From an uncultured Clostridia bacterium (GTDB lineage Bacteria > Bacillota > Clostridia > Oscillospirales > Ruminococcaceae), in NCBI GenBank assembly GCA_947627455.1, contig CANQWC010000005.1, positions 1-64,000 on the forward strand: a stretch of 64,000 nucleotides of DNA, read 5' to 3'. The translations under genes were made by a program, and so were the position numbers. Numbering within the stretch: position 1 is the first letter of the stretch; the number at the start of each line of letters is the position of its first letter. Shown in pieces: positions 47,615-56,270 of this stretch. The notes beneath the pieces were generated by a model, which was not told the origin of the DNA, did no database searches, and was given only the letters and a program-made list of their open reading frames with translations.

Positions 47615-49960
47615 ATGACCGATAAGGAATTTTTGGCGGCAAAGCGCCGCGCTATGGAAAAATATTTTTCACACCTCAACAACATGCAGAAAGAAGCGGT
47701 ATTCACCGTCAACGGGCCGCTGCTGATTCTTGCGGGCGCGGGAAGCGGCAAGACCACCGTTTTGGTCAACCGCGTCGCGAATATGATATACTTCGGGAAC
47801 GCATATTTTGACGAGAACCGCTATGCGGGGGTGAGCCCCGCAGACGAGCAGTTTCTTATCGATTATGCCGAGGGGCGCTCGAACGACAGCGAGAGGCTTA
47901 AAAATATCGTCGCGGTCGACTGCGTGAACCCGTGGAATATCCTCGCGATAACCTTTACTAACAAGGCCGCGGGCGAGCTTAAGGCCCGCCTCGGGCTGAT
48001 GCTCGGCAAGCTTTCGGAGGGAATCACCGCGGCGACGTTTCACTCGGCCTGCGTGAGGATTCTCAGAAGAGAGATAGCAGCCCTCGGGTATGCCTCGAAC
48101 TTCACGATTTATGACACCGACGACTCGACGAGGGTGATAAAGGCCTGCCTTTCAGACCTCAATATGTCGGACAAGCTGTTTCAGCCGAAAGCTGTTCTGA
48201 GCGAAATTTCGCACGCGAAGGAGTCGCAGATTTCGGCGGACGAGTACATACTTCAGTCGGCGGGGGACTATCGCAAAAAACAGATAGGTAACGTCTACGC
48301 GATGTATCAGAACCGCCTCAGAGCGGCCAACGCGGTAGATTTTGACGACATAATCCTTCTGACGGTGCGGCTTTTCGAGGAATACCCCGATGTGCTCTCG
48401 CACTATCAGAACCTCTATAAATATGTTCTTGTAGATGAGTATCAGGACACAAATATGGTGCAGTATCGGCTTGTGTCGCTCCTCGCGGACAGGAGAAAGA
48501 ACATCTGCGTTGTGGGCGACGACGACCAGTCGATTTATAAATTCAGGGGCGCGACCATTGAAAACATTCTTTCGTTTGAGAATCAGTATGAGAACGCGAG
48601 GGTCATCAGGCTTGAACAGAACTATCGCTCGACAGAGGCGATTTTAAACTGCGCGAACGAGGTCATCAGGAACAACAAGGGAAGAAAGGGCAAGCGCCTT
48701 TGGACGGACAGCGGCGCGGGCGAAAAGGTGGTTCTCTATAAGGCTTCGGACGAGCAGGGAGAAGCGAGATTCGTTGCGCAGACCATTTATCAGTCGGTCA
48801 AGAACGGCGGGAAGTGGTCGGATAACGCGGTGCTCTACCGAATGAACGCCCAGTCAAACTCAATCGAGCGGGCGCTTGTGGCCTCGGGGATAAGCTATCG
48901 GGTCATCGGCGGCGTTAAATTCTATGAGCGCAAGGAAATCAAGGACGTTATCGCGTATCTGTCGGTTTTAAATAACGAGAGCGATATGCTTCGGCTAAGA
49001 AGAATCATCAACGAGCCGAAGAGGGGAATCGGCGAGGCGACAGTCGACCTTTTGGAACAGGTCGCGACGGGAATAGGCGAGACACCCCTCGCGGTAATGA
49101 GACGTGCGGAGGAATATCCGCTTTTGTCGCGCTCGGCGCAAAAGCTTAAGGCGCTGGCAGAGGTTTTTGATGAGCTTAGGGAAATTTCGGCCGAGGAGCC
49201 GCTTGATATCCTGCTTGACGAGCTTGTTCAGAAAACGGGGTATCTCTCGATGCTGCAGCTTCAGGGCGAAGAGGGCGCGGGCAGGCTTGAAAACATCAAC
49301 GAGCTTAAGTCGACGATGGTGACATATTCTCAGAACGCCGACGAGCCGACGCTCTCGGGATTTTTGGAGGAGATCGCCCTTTATACCGACGTCGACGGAA
49401 TGGACGCCGACGCGGATGCGGTGACGCTTATGACCGTTCACTCGGCGAAGGGGCTTGAATTCAACAATGTGTTCGTGGTCGGGCTGGAGGAAAATATTTT
49501 CCCGAGCGCAAGAAGCACCGACCTCGAAGAGGACGTTGAGGAGGAGCGCAGGCTTTGCTATGTCGCCATCACGAGGGCGAGAAAGAGGCTTTATCTTTGC
49601 TGCGCAAGGCAGAGAATGCTCTTCGGCTCGACGCAGTATAACCGACCTTCAAGGTTTGTCGGCGAGCTGCCCATGGAATTCGTCAAGGAGCAGACGGACA
49701 CCGCAAGAGCATCGGAAAGAACAGAGCCGAGGAAAAAGAGCGAGGTGAAGTTCGGCTTCGGAAGCGCGGCGGCAGCGCCGAGAGCACCGCAGGCTCAGAA
49801 GGTTTTCGCGGTCGGCGACAGGGTCTCACACAATATTTTCGGCGAGGGGACAGTTCTCAAGGCCGTGAGCATGTCAAACGACACGCTTTTGGAGATAGCC
49901 TTTGAAAAGGTCGGCACAAAGAAGATTATGGCTAACTTTGCGAATATTCGCAAAATCTGA
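47615..49960 (+). CDS. pcrA: UvrD/PcrA-type ATP-dependent DNA helicase
   Basis: A 781-residue superfamily 1A 3'-5' helicase. Walker A GAGSGKTT at 41-48, motif Ia AITFTNKAAGEL, motif II VDEYQDTN near residue 275, motif III VVGDDDQSIYKFRGA, motif IV IRLEQNYRST, motif V VTLMTVHSAKGLEF, and motif VI VAITRARKRL are in order. A 40-residue insert (about 58-105) separates motifs I and Ia. The C-terminal segment (AVGDRVSHNIFGEGTV) is the RNA-polymerase-binding Tudor-like domain of PcrA. GGAGGA precedes ATG. Confidence 0.95.
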   Translation: MTDKEFLAAKRRAMEKYFSHLNNMQKEAVFTVNGPLLILAGAGSGKTTVLVNRVANMIYFGNAYFDENRYAGVSPADEQFLIDYAEGRSNDSERLKNIVAVDCVNPWNILAITFTNKAAGELKARLGLMLGKLSEGITAATFHSACVRILRREIAALGYASNFTIYDTDDSTRVIKACLSDLNMSDKLFQPKAVLSEISHAKESQISADEYILQSAGDYRKKQIGNVYAMYQNRLRAANAVDFDDIILLTVRLFEEYPDVLSHYQNLYKYVLVDEYQDTNMVQYRLVSLLADRRKNICVVGDDDQSIYKFRGATIENILSFENQYENARVIRLEQNYRSTEAILNCANEVIRNNKGRKGKRLWTDSGAGEKVVLYKASDEQGEARFVAQTIYQSVKNGGKWSDNAVLYRMNAQSNSIERALVASGISYRVIGGVKFYERKEIKDVIAYLSVLNNESDMLRLRRIINEPKRGIGEATVDLLEQVATGIGETPLAVMRRAEEYPLLSRSAQKLKALAEVFDELREISAEEPLDILLDELVQKTGYLSMLQLQGEEGAGRLENINELKSTMVTYSQNADEPTLSGFLEEIALYTDVDGMDADADAVTLMTVHSAKGLEFNNVFVVGLEENIFPSARSTDLEEDVEEERRLCYVAITRARKRLYLCCARQRMLFGSTQYNRPSRFVGELPMEFVKEQTDTARASERTEPRKKSEVKFGFGSAAAAPRAPQAQKVFAVGDRVSHNIFGEGTVLKAVSMSNDTLLEIAFEKVGTKKIMANFANIRKI

Positions 49961-49971
49961 GAGGTAACGCG

Positions 49972-50565
49972 ATGAACTTTGAAAAATATCTCACACCGAA
50001 TATGATGAACCTCACCGACCCTTACGCGGTGAAGATTCTGATTTGTTATTTTCTGAGGCAGATAAACCGCCCGATAACCCCCGACCAGCTCACTCAAATC
50101 GCCACCGAGAGCGGAATTGTCAACTATTTCGTATTCACCGAGGCGCTTAAGGGCTTGGTCGACACTAAGACGGTATCGCTCGTCGAGCAGGACGGCGAGG
50201 AGTATTACGTTCTTTCGGAGCTTGCGAAATACGGCGCGGACGACTTCAAAAAAATCGTGCCGAGGAGCTTTCGCGATAAAATAATGACCGCGGGGCTTAA
50301 ATTCTTCGCGAAGCTTAAAAACGAAAACGACGTTAAAATCTCGATTCAGGAGCAGCAGAGAGGGTATGCCGTAAACGTCATCGCGACGGACGGCGGGCTT
50401 GTGCTGATGGACCTTAAGCTTTACGCCCCCGACCGCGAACAGGCCGAAATGCTTGGCGAAAAAATTATGCTCAACCCGTCGGACTTTTACGGCAAGGTGA
50501 TAGACTATGCCGTTGAGAACGAGGAGTTCGAGCCCGAGGTTAAGGAGATGACCGACTTTGAGTGA
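49972..50565 (+). CDS. DUF4364 family protein
   Basis: 197 residues. The N-terminus (about 10-75, DPYAVKILICYFLRQINRPI) predicts a winged-helix fold and the rest an alpha/beta domain. This matches the clostridial DUF4364 family, often found beside pcrA or yfbR. There is no signal or membrane segment. Possibly a transcriptional regulator, but no target is known. It starts 11 bases after pcrA and overlaps the next gene by 8 bases, so the three form an operon. Confidence 0.85.
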   Translation: MNFEKYLTPNMMNLTDPYAVKILICYFLRQINRPITPDQLTQIATESGIVNYFVFTEALKGLVDTKTVSLVEQDGEEYYVLSELAKYGADDFKKIVPRSFRDKIMTAGLKFFAKLKNENDVKISIQEQQRGYAVNVIATDGGLVLMDLKLYAPDREQAEMLGEKIMLNPSDFYGKVIDYAVENEEFEPEVKEMTDFE

Positions 50566-51142
50566 AAAAAGCTTCTTTGCGCTGACCTCGCGAATGAAAT
50601 ATATTTCAAGATGGGGGCTGATGCGCAACTCGCGGCCCGAAAATATCGCCGAGCACTCGCTTGAAGTGGCCATCATCACTCACCTTTTGTGCGAGCTCAG
50701 GAACAGGCGGTTCGGCGGGAATATAGACGTTTCAAAGGCAGTTCTGACGGCGGTTTATCACGACGTTCCCGAGATTATCACGGGGGACCTTCCGACGCCC
50801 GTTAAATACTATGACCCCGAGATTAAATCGGCCTATAAGCGGGTCGAGGGCGCGGCGGTCGAGAAGCTTTTGTCGACAGTGCCCGATGACCTCAGAGAGG
50901 ATTACGCCGAGCTCTTCGACGAAAGCTCGGACCCCGAGATTCGGGCGATAGTCAAGGCGGCGGATAAGATCTCGGCGCTGATAAAGTGCATTGAGGAGAG
51001 CCGAAGCGGCAACACCGATTTTGCCGACGCCGAAAGGCAGACGATTGAAAGCATCGAGAAGATGAAGCTGCCCGAGGCGGACGCTTTTTTAAGCGAATTC
51101 CTGCCGAGCTATGGGCTGACACTCGATGAACAAACGCGATGA
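50558..51142 (+). CDS. yfbR: 5'-deoxynucleotidase YfbR-like HD hydrolase
   Basis: A 194-residue HD-domain enzyme that dephosphorylates deoxynucleoside monophosphates. The metal ligands appear in ENIAEHSLEVA, AVYHDVPEIITGDLPTPVKY and VKAADKISALIKC. Conserved start region SFFALTSRMKYISRWGLMRN supports the TTG start at 50558, with AAGGAG at 50542; the next in-frame ATG would cut the conserved N-terminus. It overlaps the end of the DUF4364 gene by 8 bases. Confidence 0.92.
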   Translation: MSEKSFFALTSRMKYISRWGLMRNSRPENIAEHSLEVAIITHLLCELRNRRFGGNIDVSKAVLTAVYHDVPEIITGDLPTPVKYYDPEIKSAYKRVEGAAVEKLLSTVPDDLREDYAELFDESSDPEIRAIVKAADKISALIKCIEESRSGNTDFADAERQTIESIEKMKLPEADAFLSEFLPSYGLTLDEQTR

Positions 51143-51317
51143 GAGAACAGAAATCAGATCGTCAGACTGTCGGAAAGTCAGATAGTCGGAAATTATAAGC
51201 AGGGTAGACTTTCGGGTGGGAGTGTCCATTCCGCACACATTATCCTCAGTATTTGAAAACGTCGCCATAGGCGACACCTTGAAATTCTGACATCTGTCCT
51301 CTAATTTCTGTCTTCTT
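51143..51317. repeat. Spacer with tandem 16-mers and imperfect inverted ends
   Basis: Two adjacent 16-mers (51161-51176 and 51177-51192, GTCAGANNGTCGGAAA). ACAGAAATCAGA near the left edge is roughly inverted as TCTAATTTCTGT near 51301-51312. GTCGCC-ATA-GGCGAC lies at about 51261-51275. No gene is seen. Confidence 0.5.
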
Positions 51318-51345
51318 GATGTGGCCGCTTCGGCCACATCTTTTC
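51318..51345 (+). terminator. Rho-independent terminator after yfbR
   Basis: GATGTGGCCG, loop CTT, CGGCCACATC, then TTTTC: a perfect 10-bp stem. Confidence 0.88.
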
Positions 51346-51437
51346 GGGTCTCCCCGAGTGTTCGGGCGGGATATCGCGGCATATAATGATTAGCGGGGCA
51401 TCGCAAAAATTGAAAAAATTGGCTTTCGCGAAAGCTA

Positions 51438-51466
51438 TTGCATTATCACATCGGCGATGATATAAT
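51438..51466 (+). promoter_or_regulatory. Promoter of CDF transporter gene
   Basis: TTGCAT (51438-51443), 17 bp, TATAAT (51461-51466). Confidence 0.8.
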
Positions 51467-51498
51467 ATAATCTATAACATTGAAAAGGGAGTGAGCCC

Positions 51499-52410
51499 TT
51501 GACGGTTAAGACCGAACGGAGGGAGAGCCGCGCCCGCATCGGCTTTTTTGCGGGAATTTTCGGGATACTGACTAATCTTGCGGCGTTCGCGGTGAAGATA
51601 ACCGTCGGGCTTATCTCGGGGAGCGTTACCGTTGCGGCGGACGCTTTTAACAGCCTCACCGACGCGGGGAGCTCGATTCTCACGATGATAGGCTTTCGGC
51701 TTTCGGCAAAGCCCGCCGACAGCGACCACCCTTACGGCCACGCGAGATATGAAGAGGTCACGGCGCTGTTTATCGCGATGATGATGCTGTTTGTCGGGCT
51801 TTTGTTCGCAAAAAGCTCGATAGAAAAAATAATCAGGCCCGAGGAGCTTTCAATAGGAATACCGACCTATATCGCGCTCTGCGCCGCGATTATACTCAAA
51901 ATAATTCAGGCGGTCGTGAACTTTGCGCTCTCGAAAAAGATAAATTCTCAGGCGCTCAGGGCTGCGGCCCTTGACTCGCGGAACGACGTTTTGATCACCT
52001 CGACGGTTCTTCTGAGCGTTGTGATTATGGGCTTTTTCAACGTGAATATAGACGGCTTCGCGGGGCTTGCGGTATCGCTCTTTATAATCTGCTCGTCGGC
52101 AGTGACCGTTAAAAACGCGGTGAGCCCGATTCTTGGCGCGCCGCCGCCGCAAAGCCTTGTTGACGCCATCACCGAAATAGTGAAATCAAGACCCGAGGTT
52201 CTGGGGTATCACGACCTTGCGGTTCATAACTACGGCCCCGGGGCGAACTTCGCCTCGATTCACTGCGAGGTTGATTCGCGAGACGATATCGTGTCGATTC
52301 ACAACGTCATCGACGGCATTGAAAAGGAAGCTTCGGCCAAGTTGGGCGTGGTTCTTACGATACATATGGACCCCGTCGACAGGGGAGGGCAAAATGAAGA
52401 GGAAAGTTAA
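51499..52410 (+). CDS. Cation diffusion facilitator, probable Mn/Fe exporter
   Basis: 303 residues with six membrane helices and a C-terminal cytoplasmic ferredoxin-like domain. Metal-site residues on helices 2 and 5 read DAFNSLTDAGSS and DSRNDVL; DxxxD on helix 5 replaces the HxxxD of zinc exporters, as in Mn-type members. HPYGHARYEE follows helix 2. The TTG start at 51499 is used because AAAGGGAG precedes it and no other start fits. The C-terminal HxD-like motifs (TIHMDP) are present. It overlaps the next gene by 17 bases. Confidence 0.9.
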   Translation: MTVKTERRESRARIGFFAGIFGILTNLAAFAVKITVGLISGSVTVAADAFNSLTDAGSSILTMIGFRLSAKPADSDHPYGHARYEEVTALFIAMMMLFVGLLFAKSSIEKIIRPEELSIGIPTYIALCAAIILKIIQAVVNFALSKKINSQALRAAALDSRNDVLITSTVLLSVVIMGFFNVNIDGFAGLAVSLFIICSSAVTVKNAVSPILGAPPPQSLVDAITEIVKSRPEVLGYHDLAVHNYGPGANFASIHCEVDSRDDIVSIHNVIDGIEKEASAKLGVVLTIHMDPVDRGGQNEEES

Positions 52411-53536
52411 GCTGAGGCGGTCGGACATTGTTCTGATGTCGCTGTTCGGCGTTCTGCTGATAATAAACCTTGCTTCGTGGCTTTCGACGGGATTTTCGGA
52501 TTTTTACGTCGGGAAGATATACCCGATCTACAGCGCTCTGCCGATTTTTTTGGCGGGGCTGGCGCCCTTTTCCGTCGGCGAGATAATGATAATAATATTC
52601 GCACTCGGCGCGATAATAGGCATTCCGACGGTTATAATCTTCGCGATAAAAAATCGCAGGAACACCGAAAAATCGGTCAGGGCGCTCACGGCGGCGATAA
52701 GGGTTCTGCTCTGGATTCTTCTTTATATCTTCACGGCCGAGACCCTCGGCTGCTTTGTGATGTATCACTGCACCAAATTTTCGGACAGATATTTTGAACC
52801 CGTGGAACACAATGAGGAGCTGCTGCTCGACACGCTGTCGGCGTTCTCGGACAGGATAGCGGAGCTCAGCGGGAAATTTGAACGGGATCGGGACGGGTAC
52901 ATAATTCTTGATGAAGACCCCGCGGACGATTGCAGGGCGGCTATGAGCGCCCTCAGCGGGGATTATTCTCAGCTTTCGGGTAGATACCCTCGGCCGAAAA
53001 AAATCATGAACTCGTTCTTTATGTCGCAGGAGGGGATAATCGGGCTTTATATACCCTTTGCGTTTGAGGCGACATATAACAAGGATATTCAGCCGATAGC
53101 CGCGCCCGCGACCATCTGCCATGAGCTTGCGCACCTCAAGGGGATTATTCAGGAGGACGAGGCGAGCTTTGTCGCGATTGTGGCTTGCCTTAAATACGGC
53201 TCGGACGAGCTTAAGTATTCGGCGTGCATCGACGCGTTTTACTACCTCTATAAAAACGCATCGGAACTTATCGGAACTGATTATGAACAGCAGCTTTACG
53301 ACGCCGTGGCGGTAGTTCCCGATGAGGTTTGGGACAAGGACCTCGGCTCGTTCACCGAGGATTATTGGGAGAAAAACAGCCACAAGGAAATCATTCCGAC
53401 CGAGACAGTCGCCGCAATCTCGGAAGCCCTCACCGACGCAAACCTCACCCTGAACGGCGTCAGCGACGGAATCAACGCCTATAACCGCGTGGTAGAGCTA
53501 TTGATGGACTATTACGGCAACGGCGGGGTTGTTTAA
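52394..53536 (+). CDS. DUF3810-type membrane protein with HExxH motif
   Basis: 380 residues. Three membrane helices lie in about 12-130 (FGVLLIINLASWLSTGF, the PIFLAGLAPFSVGEIMIIIF region and ALTAAIRVLLWILLYIFTAE). The C-terminal part has TICHELAHLKG near residue 241, a zincin-like HExxH motif, with Glu downstream in QEDEASFVA. This matches DUF3810 proteins, suspected membrane metalloproteases. ATG 52394 is inside the CDF gene end, with GGGAGGG ahead, so the two are translationally coupled. Confidence 0.85.
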   Translation: MKRKVKLRRSDIVLMSLFGVLLIINLASWLSTGFSDFYVGKIYPIYSALPIFLAGLAPFSVGEIMIIIFALGAIIGIPTVIIFAIKNRRNTEKSVRALTAAIRVLLWILLYIFTAETLGCFVMYHCTKFSDRYFEPVEHNEELLLDTLSAFSDRIAELSGKFERDRDGYIILDEDPADDCRAAMSALSGDYSQLSGRYPRPKKIMNSFFMSQEGIIGLYIPFAFEATYNKDIQPIAAPATICHELAHLKGIIQEDEASFVAIVACLKYGSDELKYSACIDAFYYLYKNASELIGTDYEQQLYDAVAVVPDEVWDKDLGSFTEDYWEKNSHKEIIPTETVAAISEALTDANLTLNGVSDGINAYNRVVELLMDYYGNGGVV

Positions 53537-53605
53537 AATCTTGCACAAAAATCGCGAAGAAAATTTGTGTATTAGGCTAAATTTTTTCTTTTCATTATAC
53601 GCCCC

Positions 53606-53634
53606 TTGATTTTTTGAACGACAAAGAGTATAAT
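53606..53634 (+). promoter_or_regulatory. Promoter of first small wall protein
   Basis: TTGATT (53606-53611), 17 bp, TATAAT (53629-53634). Confidence 0.8.
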
Positions 53635-53670
53635 ATAGTTGAATTTGAGCGACAGCCCGAATTCTGAATT

Positions 53671-53758
53671 TTAAGGAGGAATACTTATGAAGAAAATTTT
53701 GGCAATTGCCATGGCTCTTGTTTTGGCTATGGCGCTCTCTGTCAGCGTTTTCGCTGAT
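53671..53758 (+). repeat. 5' shared block of surface genes (pairs with 54560-54647)
   Basis: 88 bp covering ribosome site, start and signal peptide. It matches 54560-54647 with one difference (T at 53715, G at 54604). Confidence 0.85.
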
Positions 53759-54409
53759 GATGTTCTTTACAGCCATGACTTCACCGATAATCATGCTGAT
53801 GCATGGTGGGAAGAAGCAAGCGTAAACGGCCTTTCTAACGATGCCGACCTTATCGCTGCTCTTAAGACCCCCGGCGCAAAGCTTGTTATCGAGGCTGACG
53901 AGGCTGTTAATGTTGAAGCTACCGACTGGGGCTGGCAGTACGGCATCGTTTCCACTGCTACTTCGCCTTGGACTCAGGTTATGATGCACTACAACTTCGA
54001 CGGCACCAAGAACCCCGAAAAAGGTAATGAGGGCGATGTCGGAGCTGAGAGCGTTGTTGTTGAGAACGGCCATGCTTTCATCACCATCGACGCTGCTACT
54101 CTTCTTGCTGCTTGCGATTCTCTCGGCCTTGACCTTTCTGCTTACAACTGGGTCAACGGCGCGGGCAACAGCGGCTCTGCCAACACCTACGGCCTGAAGG
54201 TTATTGTTCCTTCTGCTGAGGCTGAGCCCGAGGCAACCGAGACCGAGACTACTGAGCCCGAGACCACCGAGACTGCTCCTGAGACCACTGAGACCACCAC
54301 TGAGACTACTACCGAAGAGACCGCTTCTGCTCCTTCGACAGGCCTTGCTCTCGCGGTTGTTCCTGCTGTAGTTGCTCTTGCTGCTGCTGTCGTCTCGAAG
54401 AAGAGATAA
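53687..54409 (+). CDS. Small wall-anchored surface protein 1
   Basis: 240 residues. Signal peptide MKKILAIAMALVLAMALSVS ends at VFA (residue 23). The unique core (24-175) shows WWEEASVNG and DWGWQYGIVST, rich in aromatics and possibly a carbohydrate-binding beta-sandwich. A Thr/Glu-Pro stalk (PEATETETTEPETTET) follows, then APSTG, a hydrophobic helix and SKKR. Its signal and stalk/anchor DNA are virtually identical to those of the next gene while the cores are unrelated. A taaGGAGGA ribosome site precedes ATG. Function is unknown. Confidence 0.8.
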   Translation: MKKILAIAMALVLAMALSVSVFADDVLYSHDFTDNHADAWWEEASVNGLSNDADLIAALKTPGAKLVIEADEAVNVEATDWGWQYGIVSTATSPWTQVMMHYNFDGTKNPEKGNEGDVGAESVVVENGHAFITIDAATLLAACDSLGLDLSAYNWVNGAGNSGSANTYGLKVIVPSAEAEPEATETETTEPETTETAPETTETTTETTTEETASAPSTGLALAVVPAVVALAAAVVSKKR

Positions 54410-54467
54410 TCTCAACATTTTGTTGTTAATCACCTCTTAGGTAAAGCGCTCCGCAAAGGGGCGCTTT
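54221..54467 (+). repeat. 3' shared block of surface genes (pairs with 55032-55278)
   Basis: 247 bp, identical as far as read, covering the stalk, sorting signal, stop and terminator. It repeats at 55032-55278, an offset of 811 bp. Confidence 0.88.
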
Positions 54468-54468
54468 T
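54443..54468 (+). terminator. Terminator after surface gene 1
   Basis: AAAGCGCTCC and GGGGCGCTTT form a 10-bp stem (one G-U) with T run. Confidence 0.88.
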
Positions 54469-54496
54469 CCGTTTATGATTTTTTTGTCAATGGCTA

Positions 54497-54524
54497 TTGA
54501 CAAAATCACAATAATGTGTATAAT
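54497..54524 (+). promoter_or_regulatory. Promoter of second small wall protein
   Basis: TTGACA (54497-54502), 16 bp, TATAAT (54519-54524). Confidence 0.82.
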
Positions 54525-54575
54525 TGAATTAAAGGTGCAGATAATATCTCTGCTCTTAATTAAGGAGGAATACTT

Positions 54576-55220
54576 ATGAAGAAAATTTTGGCAATTGCCA
54601 TGGCGCTTGTTTTGGCTATGGCGCTCTCTGTCAGCGTTTTCGCTGATTGGGCTGTCGGTCCTCTTTCAATCGACAACTTCGGTTCAAGCGGATGGGACAG
54701 CACCTATGACGCGGCTTCTCACGTCATCACCCCTGACCACGACTGGGTCGGCAAGGGCTGGTGGATCGCAGGCGACAGCAGCCTCTATGCAGGTTATGAC
54801 GCCCTTAAGATCGCTTTCCCGAACGGCGCTGAGACAGGCGGACAGGTAGTTGTTGAGTTTGCTGACGGCGCTGAGAGCGTTACCGTTCCCTTTGCCGCAG
54901 GCGATGCTGAGGTCGTTATCCCGATCGACCCCGCAAGCTCTATCAACCAGATTTATGTTCAGATCGGTGCAGACCCCAAGCCTCTCACCATCGGCGAAGT
55001 AACCATGCAGGTTGAGGGTACCGGCGCTGCTGCTGAGCCCGAGGCAACCGAGACCGAGACTACTGAGCCCGAGACCACCGAGACTGCTCCTGAGACCACT
55101 GAGACCACCACTGAGACTACTACCGAAGAGACCGCTTCTGCTCCTTCGACAGGCCTTGCTCTCGCGGTTGTTCCTGCTGTAGTTGCTCTTGCTGCTGCTG
55201 TCGTCTCGAAGAAGAGATAA
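54576..55220 (+). CDS. Small wall-anchored surface protein 2
   Basis: 214 residues. The signal peptide and the C-terminal 64 residues (stalk, APSTGLALAVV, SKKR) match gene 1 exactly. The core (24-150) differs: GWDSTYDAASHVITPDHDW, then YDALKIAFPNGAETGGQVVV and VTVPFAAGDAEVVIPI, a beta-rich pattern suggestive of a sugar-binding or Ig-like fold. It is the swapped-core partner of the upstream gene, so gene conversion at both ends or recent cassette exchange is likely. Own promoter and terminator. Ligand unknown. Confidence 0.8.
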   Translation: MKKILAIAMALVLAMALSVSVFADWAVGPLSIDNFGSSGWDSTYDAASHVITPDHDWVGKGWWIAGDSSLYAGYDALKIAFPNGAETGGQVVVEFADGAESVTVPFAAGDAEVVIPIDPASSINQIYVQIGADPKPLTIGEVTMQVEGTGAAAEPEATETETTEPETTETAPETTETTTETTTEETASAPSTGLALAVVPAVVALAAAVVSKKR

Positions 55221-55253
55221 TCTCAACATTTTGTTGTTAATCACCTCTTAGGT

Positions 55254-55279
55254 AAAGCGCTCCGCAAAGGGGCGCTTTG
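55254..55279 (+). terminator. Terminator after surface gene 2
   Basis: Same hairpin as after gene 1, within the duplicated 247-bp block. Confidence 0.85.
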
Positions 55280-55315
55280 CTGTTTTCGCCATTTTTAATT
55301 TTTTCTCATCACCTC

Positions 55316-55343
55316 TTGACAAATTCGCAAGAGAGTGTATAAT
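55316..55343 (+). promoter_or_regulatory. Promoter of third small wall protein
   Basis: TTGACA (55316-55321), 16 bp, TATAAT (55338-55343). Confidence 0.82.
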
Positions 55344-55395
55344 TGTAGTGAGACTGCGGATAATATTTCCGCGCTTAGATTAAGGAGGAATTATT

Positions 55396-56184
55396 ATGAA
55401 GAAAATTTTGGCAATCGTTGTCGCTCTTGCTATGGTAATGGCTCTCGCGATTCCTGCGTTTGCGGCTGATGAGTACACCGTTGCTCTTCTTTATGCCGAT
55501 GCCGACTGGTATCCGAACCTCATGTCGAATAACGACGATCCCGCTTCTGAGACCTGCCCGAAGATCACCATCACGGGCGACGGAACCTATTCGATTGAGA
55601 CCACTGCCGCCGCAGGCGCATCAGGCGCCATGGTTCTTTGCATCGATATCAGAGATGTTCTTGTCGATCACCCCGATGTCACGGCAACACTTGATTCTAT
55701 TGAGGTCGACGGCGAGCCCTTTGAGTTCGACGCTTCCAAGATCCTCTACGGCAATATCGAGACCGATAACAACCACTACAGAATCGAAATTTACAACGAG
55801 TACGGCAACACCAAGAGCGCCGCTCCGTTCCTTCCCGCTTCGCTCAAGGTCGGCACTACCTTCAAGGTAACCTTCACCGTTTCGGGCCTTGGCGCCGCTG
55901 CCGATGAAGGCACCGCGGGCGACGGCACTGCCGCTGACAACAACACTGTTGATCCTGAAGCTCCTGCCGAGGGCACTGATCCTGAGCCCACCGAGGCTGC
56001 TCCCACCGAGACCACTACTCCTGATACCGATGTAATGAACGTCGCCGAGTCGGGCCCTGCCGATGAGCCCACCGAGTCGGGTCCTGCTGAGGATGAGCCT
56101 TCCGCTCCTTCTACGGGCCTTGCCCTTGCGGTCGTTCCCGCTGTCATAGCTATGGCTGCTGCGGTTGTTTCAAAGAAGCACTAA
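55396..56184 (+). CDS. Small wall-anchored surface protein 3
   Basis: 262 residues. Signal peptide MKKILAIVVALAMVMALAIP (cut after AFA) is related to but not identical with genes 1 and 2. The core (25-165) has ITITGDGTYSIETTAAAGAS and LYGNIETDNNHYRIEIYNEYG, a beta-sandwich-like pattern. A Pro/Glu/Thr/Asp stalk with two ESGPADEP-like units precedes APSTGLALAVVPAVIAMAA and SKKH. It was not part of the recent conversion, as its ends are more divergent at DNA level. Role unknown; likely co-displayed with genes 1 and 2. Confidence 0.8.
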   Translation: MKKILAIVVALAMVMALAIPAFAADEYTVALLYADADWYPNLMSNNDDPASETCPKITITGDGTYSIETTAAAGASGAMVLCIDIRDVLVDHPDVTATLDSIEVDGEPFEFDASKILYGNIETDNNHYRIEIYNEYGNTKSAAPFLPASLKVGTTFKVTFTVSGLGAAADEGTAGDGTAADNNTVDPEAPAEGTDPEPTEAAPTETTTPDTDVMNVAESGPADEPTESGPAEDEPSAPSTGLALAVVPAVIAMAAAVVSKKH

Positions 56185-56190
56185 GATTTC

Positions 56191-56223
56191 TGAAAAAAGG
56201 GCCCTGCGGGGCTCTTTTTTTGT
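56191..56223 (+). terminator. Terminator after surface gene 3
   Basis: AAAAAGGGCCC and GGGGCTCTTTTT form a stem with long T run. Confidence 0.88.
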
Positions 56224-56270
56224 GACATAAAAAAGCGGCCGAGGAAAACCTCGACCGCAAATTTTATATA

